DNA from: Flavobacterium denitrificans DSM 15936 | Lineage (GTDB): Bacteria; Bacteroidota; Bacteroidia; Flavobacteriales; Flavobacteriaceae | DNA length: 64,000 nt | Direction of reading: 5' to 3' | Assembly (NCBI RefSeq): GCF_000425445.1 | Contig: NZ_AUDL01000012.1 | Coordinates: forward strand, 62,001 to 126,000 | In this document: piece after piece, positions 59,397-64,000 of the stretch | Layout: each line of letters opens with the position of its first letter | How positions within the stretch are numbered: the stretch's first letter is position 1 | The notes under the pieces: model-generated | What the model was told of the DNA's origin: nothing | Seen by the model: the letters and a program-made list of their open reading frames with translations, nothing else | The model's database searches: none | Translations under genes and position numbers: made by a program

Positions 59397-61679
59397 ATGA
59401 AGAAAGACTTTCTGTATGTTTTGTTTCTATTTCTATTTCAATTTAGTTTTTCACAAAATAAATTGTCATGGCAGGGTTATTTTTCGTTCAACGAAGTAAA
59501 GGATATCTCAGAATCATCAACTGCAGTTTATGCGGCTTCAGAAAATGCATTGTTTGTCAAAAATGCTTTAGCGAATACTACTAAAACAATAACAACAATT
59601 GACGGACTTTCCGGCCAAACTATTTCGGCGGTATATTACAGTGAGGTTTTCAAAAAGACAATAGTGGGTTACGAGAACGGTTTGATGATTGTAATTAATG
59701 AAACTGATGGCAGCATTCTGAAAGTTGTAGACATCATCAATAAACAATTAGCACCGAATCTTAAAAAAATCAATCATTTTATGGAGCATAACGGATTGGT
59801 TTATGTTTCCTGCGATTTCGGTATAGTGCAATTTAATTTGACAACACAGCAGTTTGGCGATACTTATTTTATAGGTGATAACGGTGCCGAAATCAGTGTT
59901 AAGCAAACTGCATTTTTTAATGGATTTATTTATGCTGCAACTTCAAGTGGCATAAGAAGAGCAAATATTGAAAATCCAAATTTGAATGACTTCAAACAAT
60001 GGACTGTTGTGAATTCTGGAGATTGGTCAAGTGTTGAAAGTGTCGATTCTGAATTGATTGCGATTAATTCTGCAGGATATATTCACCGATTTAACTCAAA
60101 TAATTTTGTTGGATTTTCTCAACTTCCACAGGCTTCGGTTGATATGCGTGCAAAAAATCATAATTTGTTTGTAACGATACCAAATGCTGTTTATGTATAT
60201 AATAGCCAAATGACTTTAATTCGTCAGATTTCTAATTCTCAAGTTTTAGATAATACTGTAAATTTCACTAGCGCAACTTCAGTTGGGGATGTTATTTTTA
60301 TTGGAACAAAGGAAAAAGGTATGTTTTCATCATCGCTTTCAAGTAGTGCTGCATTTGTAAATAATACTCCTGCGGGACCGGCAAGAAATAATATTTTTTC
60401 GATGGATGTGACCCCAAGTGTTCTCTGGACAGTTTATGGAGATTATGATACTTACTATAATCCGTATGATTTGGATAGTTACGGAGTTAGCAAATACAAT
60501 ACATCTGGCTGGTTGAATATTCCGTATTCAGATGTTAAAAATGCAAAGTCAATGACAAGAGTTATTATTAATCCTAAAAATGAAAAACAAGTTTATGCAA
60601 GTTCTTTCTTTTCGGGTTTATTGCGAATCGAAGATGATATTCCGAATTTTTTATATAATGAAAAAAATAGTGGTTTAGAATCAATTACTACCGAAGGACC
60701 AAATTATATTGATGTTCGTATAAACGCAACAGCTTTTGATAAAACAGGAAATTTGTGGGTTACAAATAGTCGTATAAAAAACGGATTAAAAGTTCTGAAA
60801 TCGAATAATCAATGGGGGAGTTATGCTATGACTTCAATTTTAGATGATGCTCAAGCAAGTAGTTATGGCGCAATTCTGGTGGATCGAAATAATGTAAAAT
60901 GGATTGCAACGAATAGAGACGGTGTTGTAGGTTTTAATGAAACAAACAATACATTCAAAAAAATGACTTTTGGCGCCGATGCCGGAAATCTTCCAATTGC
61001 AGATGTTAGAGCGTTAGCAATTGATAATAAAAATCAGCTTTGGATTGGTACAACAAAAGGATTACGTGTTTTATCTAATGTTGGAAATTTTCAGAATGAA
61101 AGCCAGCTAAAAGCAAATCCAATCATTATTATGGAAGATAATTTGGCTCAGGAGCTTCTTTACGAGCAATTTATAACTTCTATTGCTGTTGATGGTGCAA
61201 ACAATAAATGGATTGGAACAAGTGATTCTGGGGTTTTTATGGTTTCGCCAAACGGACAGGAAACCAAATATCATTTTACAAATAGCAATTCGCCTTTGCC
61301 AAGCAACGCCATAAACGATATTAAAATCAATAGCGCAACGGGTGAGGTTTTTATTGCTACCAATAAAGGTTTGATTTCTTTTGGCGGAATTGCCACTGAA
61401 GCCAATGAAGATTTGAATAATGTTTATGTGTATCCAAATCCGGTTCGGCCAACCTATTCAGGAACTGTAAAAGTTGCGGGATTGTTAGATAAAGCCAATA
61501 TTAAAATTACAGATATTGAAGGGAATTTAGTTTACGAAACAACTTCGGAAGGCGGAACGATAGAGTGGGATACAACTGCTTTTGGAAAATATAAAGTTTC
61601 TTCGGGAGTTTATATGATTTTTATTTCTGCACAGGATGGTGGTGAGACGAAAGTAAAAAAAGTGATGATTATTCGATAA
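59397..61679 (+). CDS. PorZ-like type IX secretion beta-propeller protein
   Basis: 760 residues with a signal peptide (ends FSFSQ). Two beta-propellers are suggested by repeated regulator-propeller units such as LWIGTTKGLRVLSN, KWIGTSDSGVFMVS and KWIATNRDGVVGF. The C-terminal domain (VYVYPNPVRPTYSGTVKV...YMIFISAQDGGETKVKKVMIIR) resembles T9SS-type sorting domains. PorZ is a surface protein needed for anionic-LPS attachment of T9SS cargo in Porphyromonas; a Flavobacterium homologue is expected. No other T9SS gene is in the window. Confidence 0.85.
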   Translation: MKKDFLYVLFLFLFQFSFSQNKLSWQGYFSFNEVKDISESSTAVYAASENALFVKNALANTTKTITTIDGLSGQTISAVYYSEVFKKTIVGYENGLMIVINETDGSILKVVDIINKQLAPNLKKINHFMEHNGLVYVSCDFGIVQFNLTTQQFGDTYFIGDNGAEISVKQTAFFNGFIYAATSSGIRRANIENPNLNDFKQWTVVNSGDWSSVESVDSELIAINSAGYIHRFNSNNFVGFSQLPQASVDMRAKNHNLFVTIPNAVYVYNSQMTLIRQISNSQVLDNTVNFTSATSVGDVIFIGTKEKGMFSSSLSSSAAFVNNTPAGPARNNIFSMDVTPSVLWTVYGDYDTYYNPYDLDSYGVSKYNTSGWLNIPYSDVKNAKSMTRVIINPKNEKQVYASSFFSGLLRIEDDIPNFLYNEKNSGLESITTEGPNYIDVRINATAFDKTGNLWVTNSRIKNGLKVLKSNNQWGSYAMTSILDDAQASSYGAILVDRNNVKWIATNRDGVVGFNETNNTFKKMTFGADAGNLPIADVRALAIDNKNQLWIGTTKGLRVLSNVGNFQNESQLKANPIIIMEDNLAQELLYEQFITSIAVDGANNKWIGTSDSGVFMVSPNGQETKYHFTNSNSPLPSNAINDIKINSATGEVFIATNKGLISFGGIATEANEDLNNVYVYPNPVRPTYSGTVKVAGLLDKANIKITDIEGNLVYETTSEGGTIEWDTTAFGKYKVSSGVYMIFISAQDGGETKVKKVMIIR

Positions 61680-61736
61680 AAAGTAACATCTTTGACCTCC
61701 AAAATAAATTAAAACTCCAAACAAGTCTTTGTCCAC

Positions 61737-63185
61737 ATGCTCTTTAACTCTTTAAATTTTGCGATTTTCTTGCCAATTATATTTCTGCTTTATTGGTTTG
61801 TTGTAAATAAATCACTGAAATCACAAAACATATTATTGCTTTTAGCAAGTTATTTTTTTTATGCATGTTGGGATTGGAGGTTTTTGTTTTTATTGATTTT
61901 CTCTACTGCTTTAGATTTTTTTTCTGGACTAAAAATTGCAGAATCTAGAAGCCAGACGACTCGAAAATTTTGGTTTTGGCTCAGTATATCAATAAATCTT
62001 GGCTTTCTCGGTGTTTTTAAATATTATAATTTTTTTATCAAATCTTTTTCAGAGGGCGTCGCAAATTTTGGATTGCATATAAATCCTCTGACATTGGATA
62101 TATTATTGCCCGTAGGCATTTCGTTTTATACCTTTCATGGTTTATCATATGTTATTGATATTTATAAAGAGAGAATACCAGCAGAAAAAAATATTGTGGA
62201 TTATTCTGTGTTTGTAAGCTTTTTTCCTTTGCTTGTTGCTGGGCCTATTGAACGAGCAACTCATCTTTTGCCTCAAATTAAACAAGAAAGAATATTTAAC
62301 TATGAAAAAGCAGTCGATGGATTAAGACAGATTTTATGGGGATTGTTTAAAAAAATAGTGATTGCAGATCAATGTGCTCAATATGCTAATAATATTTTTG
62401 ATCATTCTGCGGAATATTCTGGGAGCACACTTGTTCTTGGTGCAGTTTTTTTTACTTTTCAGATTTATGGTGATTTTTCAGGTTATTCAGATATTGCTAT
62501 AGGAACTGCACGTCTTTTTGGTATAGATTTATTAAGAAATTTTGCTTTTCCGTATTTTTCAAGAGACATTGCAGAATTTTGGAGAAGATGGCACATTTCA
62601 CTATCAAGTTGGTTTAGAGATTATCTGTATATTCCTCTTGGAGGAAGTAAAGTGGGAATGTGGAAGAAAATTCGAAATACATTTATAATTTTTTTGGTTA
62701 GTGGGTTTTGGCACGGTGCAAATTGGACTTTTATAATATGGGGGCTTTTACATGCATTATATATTATACCTTCGATCATTTTTGAGACTAATAGGAAAAA
62801 TATTGATATTGTAGCAAAAGGTAAAATTTTACCAGGGATTAAAGAGGTTTTTCAAATTGCTCTAACATTTGGTTTGGTTGTTTTTGCATGGATATTTTTT
62901 AGGGCAAATAATGTAGAACATGCTTTAGATTATATTTCGAACATTTTTTCAGATTCTTTATTCACTTACCCTAAATATGATGGAGATGATTTTCAAAAGA
63001 AGTTTTTTCTATTATTATCTGTTTTTATGATTGTTGAATGGTGCGGTAGAGAAGATCAATTTGCGATTGCTAAATTTGGATTAAAATGGAAGCCTGTTTT
63101 TCGTTATCTATTTTATTACATAATTATAATAGCTGTTTTTTGGTTTAGTGGTAAGGAAGAGCAATTTATTTATTTTCAATTTTAA
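61737..63185 (+). CDS. MBOAT family O-acyltransferase (AlgI-like)
   Basis: 482 residues with about ten membrane helices. MBOAT/AlgI signature: PVGISFYTFHGLSYVIDIYKE, FRDYLYIPLGGSKVG, and the catalytic His in GFWHGANWTFIIWG. It transfers acyl (often acetyl) groups across the membrane to a polysaccharide or other surface acceptor. It is followed 3 bp later by an SGNH-type gene, a common arrangement for two-protein O-acetylation of exopolysaccharides. Confidence 0.93.
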   Translation: MLFNSLNFAIFLPIIFLLYWFVVNKSLKSQNILLLLASYFFYACWDWRFLFLLIFSTALDFFSGLKIAESRSQTTRKFWFWLSISINLGFLGVFKYYNFFIKSFSEGVANFGLHINPLTLDILLPVGISFYTFHGLSYVIDIYKERIPAEKNIVDYSVFVSFFPLLVAGPIERATHLLPQIKQERIFNYEKAVDGLRQILWGLFKKIVIADQCAQYANNIFDHSAEYSGSTLVLGAVFFTFQIYGDFSGYSDIAIGTARLFGIDLLRNFAFPYFSRDIAEFWRRWHISLSSWFRDYLYIPLGGSKVGMWKKIRNTFIIFLVSGFWHGANWTFIIWGLLHALYIIPSIIFETNRKNIDIVAKGKILPGIKEVFQIALTFGLVVFAWIFFRANNVEHALDYISNIFSDSLFTYPKYDGDDFQKKFFLLLSVFMIVEWCGREDQFAIAKFGLKWKPVFRYLFYYIIIIAVFWFSGKEEQFIYFQF

Positions 63186-63188
63186 TGT

Positions 63189-64000
63189 ATGAAAAAGTTT
63201 GTTTTAAAAATTTTCTATTTCTTTTCGCCTATTGTAATTCTTTCTTATCCAGTTGATTGTATTATTTCGTCTTATTTAAGCAAATCGAATCAAGCTCCGG
63301 GTGAATTCGAAGTCATGGATGATATTTACAATTCAAAAGCGAATTGTGATATTGCAATTTATGGATCCTCAAGAGCATGGGTTCATATTGATCCTAAAAT
63401 TATGAGTGATTCTTTAAATTGTAAAGTCTATAATTTTGGAAATGATGGACATACATTTGATTTGCAGTATCTGCGTCATTTGGAATTTCTGAAGCATAAT
63501 ATTAAGCCTAAAACAATTATCCTTTCAGTCGATATATTCTCTTTTCATAAGCCACTTGGTTTGTATGAAGCAGGCCAATATCTTCCGTATATGTTATGGA
63601 ACTTTGATATTATGAAATACACAAGCTTTTATGATTATTATAATAGATTAGAATACATTATTCCTCTTGTTCGGTATTTAGGGAAAAACAATGAATTAAA
63701 AACTGTTTCGGAATACATGGCCAATGGAGTACCAACAGAAAAATATAGGCATAATGGATATTTAGGTATGGACCTAAAATGGAATGATGATTTTGACAAA
63801 GTTAAGGCCAAAAAGAAATCATATGCAATTAAATTGGATCAAGAAAAGATAAACCTTTTTTATACTTTTATTAATGAGTGTAAAAAAATGAAAATCAATT
63901 TAATTTTGCTCTATACACCAGAATATGTAGAAGGCCAAAAATTTGTATCAAATAGAGAGGAATTGTTAGAGCTTTATAAAAAAAATGCTAAAGAGTATCA
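63189..64000 (+). CDS. SGNH-type exported protein, partner of MBOAT, 3' truncated by window edge
   Basis: Starts at ATG 63189, 3 bp after the MBOAT stop, and stays open to the window end (about 270 codons). An N-terminal signal anchor (KKFVLKIFYFFSPIVILSYP) is followed by an SGNH-like block: IAIYGSSRAWVHIDPKIM, with the Ser after GS as candidate nucleophile, then VYNFGNDGHTFDLQYLRHLEF. The Asp-His dyad expected near the C-terminus is beyond the window. Likely works with the MBOAT in O-acetylation of an envelope or secreted polymer. Confidence 0.75.
   Translation, partial: MKKFVLKIFYFFSPIVILSYPVDCIISSYLSKSNQAPGEFEVMDDIYNSKANCDIAIYGSSRAWVHIDPKIMSDSLNCKVYNFGNDGHTFDLQYLRHLEFLKHNIKPKTIILSVDIFSFHKPLGLYEAGQYLPYMLWNFDIMKYTSFYDYYNRLEYIIPLVRYLGKNNELKTVSEYMANGVPTEKYRHNGYLGMDLKWNDDFDKVKAKKKSYAIKLDQEKINLFYTFINECKKMKINLILLYTPEYVEGQKFVSNREELLELYKKNAKEY

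Overview
The window looks like a piece of a Flavobacterium (Bacteroidota) chromosome. It is AT-rich. Promoter-like sites follow the Bacteroidota pattern TTG-N17..21-TAnnTTTG rather than the E. coli sigma-70 pattern, and genes lack clear Shine-Dalgarno sites. Typical lineage genes are present: a TonB-dependent receptor with a carboxypeptidase-like N-terminus, a PorZ-like type IX secretion protein, a full MoxR/Bat (aerotolerance) operon, GH95 fucosidase and Bacteroidota-type hypothetical proteins. This is inferred from gene content; the species cannot be fixed from sequence alone.

Layout. 1-3909: end of a glycan-degradation block (truncated sialate O-acetylesterase, GH95 enzyme). 4082-9680: regulators and accessory genes, including a membrane-anchored XRE/SnoaL-like fusion, a lipoprotein peptidase with an outer-membrane barrel, a 7TM AraC-type regulator and a Panacea-domain gene followed one base later by a small membrane protein (candidate toxin-antitoxin pair). 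9881-21232: mainly housekeeping (pheS, gpsA, nadD-gmk-yicC) plus an alcohol dehydrogenase, a divergent LysR/DJ-1 pair, a PKD lipoprotein gene broken by a stop codon, DinB and RlpA. 21338-26923: TonB-dependent receptor, pgi and a DUF2007-type protein. 27000-34233: M23 peptidase, tryptophan 2,3-dioxygenase, DUF3108 protein, a candidate small RNA, and the tyrosine-catabolism genes hppD and hmgA with a four-helix-bundle gene between them. 34552-41313: patatin-like barrel phospholipase, uvrC, a deacylase, 5-formyltetrahydrofolate cyclo-ligase and an Mrr-type restriction enzyme. 41579-51197: the moxR-DUF58-batD-like-batA-batB-batC-batD-batE operon on the minus strand, with a second four-helix-bundle gene inserted in it. 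51422-64000: aldo/keto reductase, SDR, AlbA/Schlafen-type protein, DUF3298-type lipoprotein, cystathionine gamma-synthase/lyase, an outer-membrane protein divergent from gdhA, porZ-like gene, and an MBOAT plus SGNH-type pair cut by the window end.

The strongest non-coding theme is intergenic inverted repeats. At least six families of short words recur, usually arranged as long foldbacks between genes. One family (GTAGAGACGCA...TGCGTCT) brackets both the mrr gene and the AlbA/Schlafen gene. Two four-helix-bundle genes sit inside otherwise coherent operons and are also bracketed by inverted words. These accessory genes behave like single-gene inserts lying between palindromes. No rRNA, tRNA, CRISPR array, insertion sequence or prophage was recognised.
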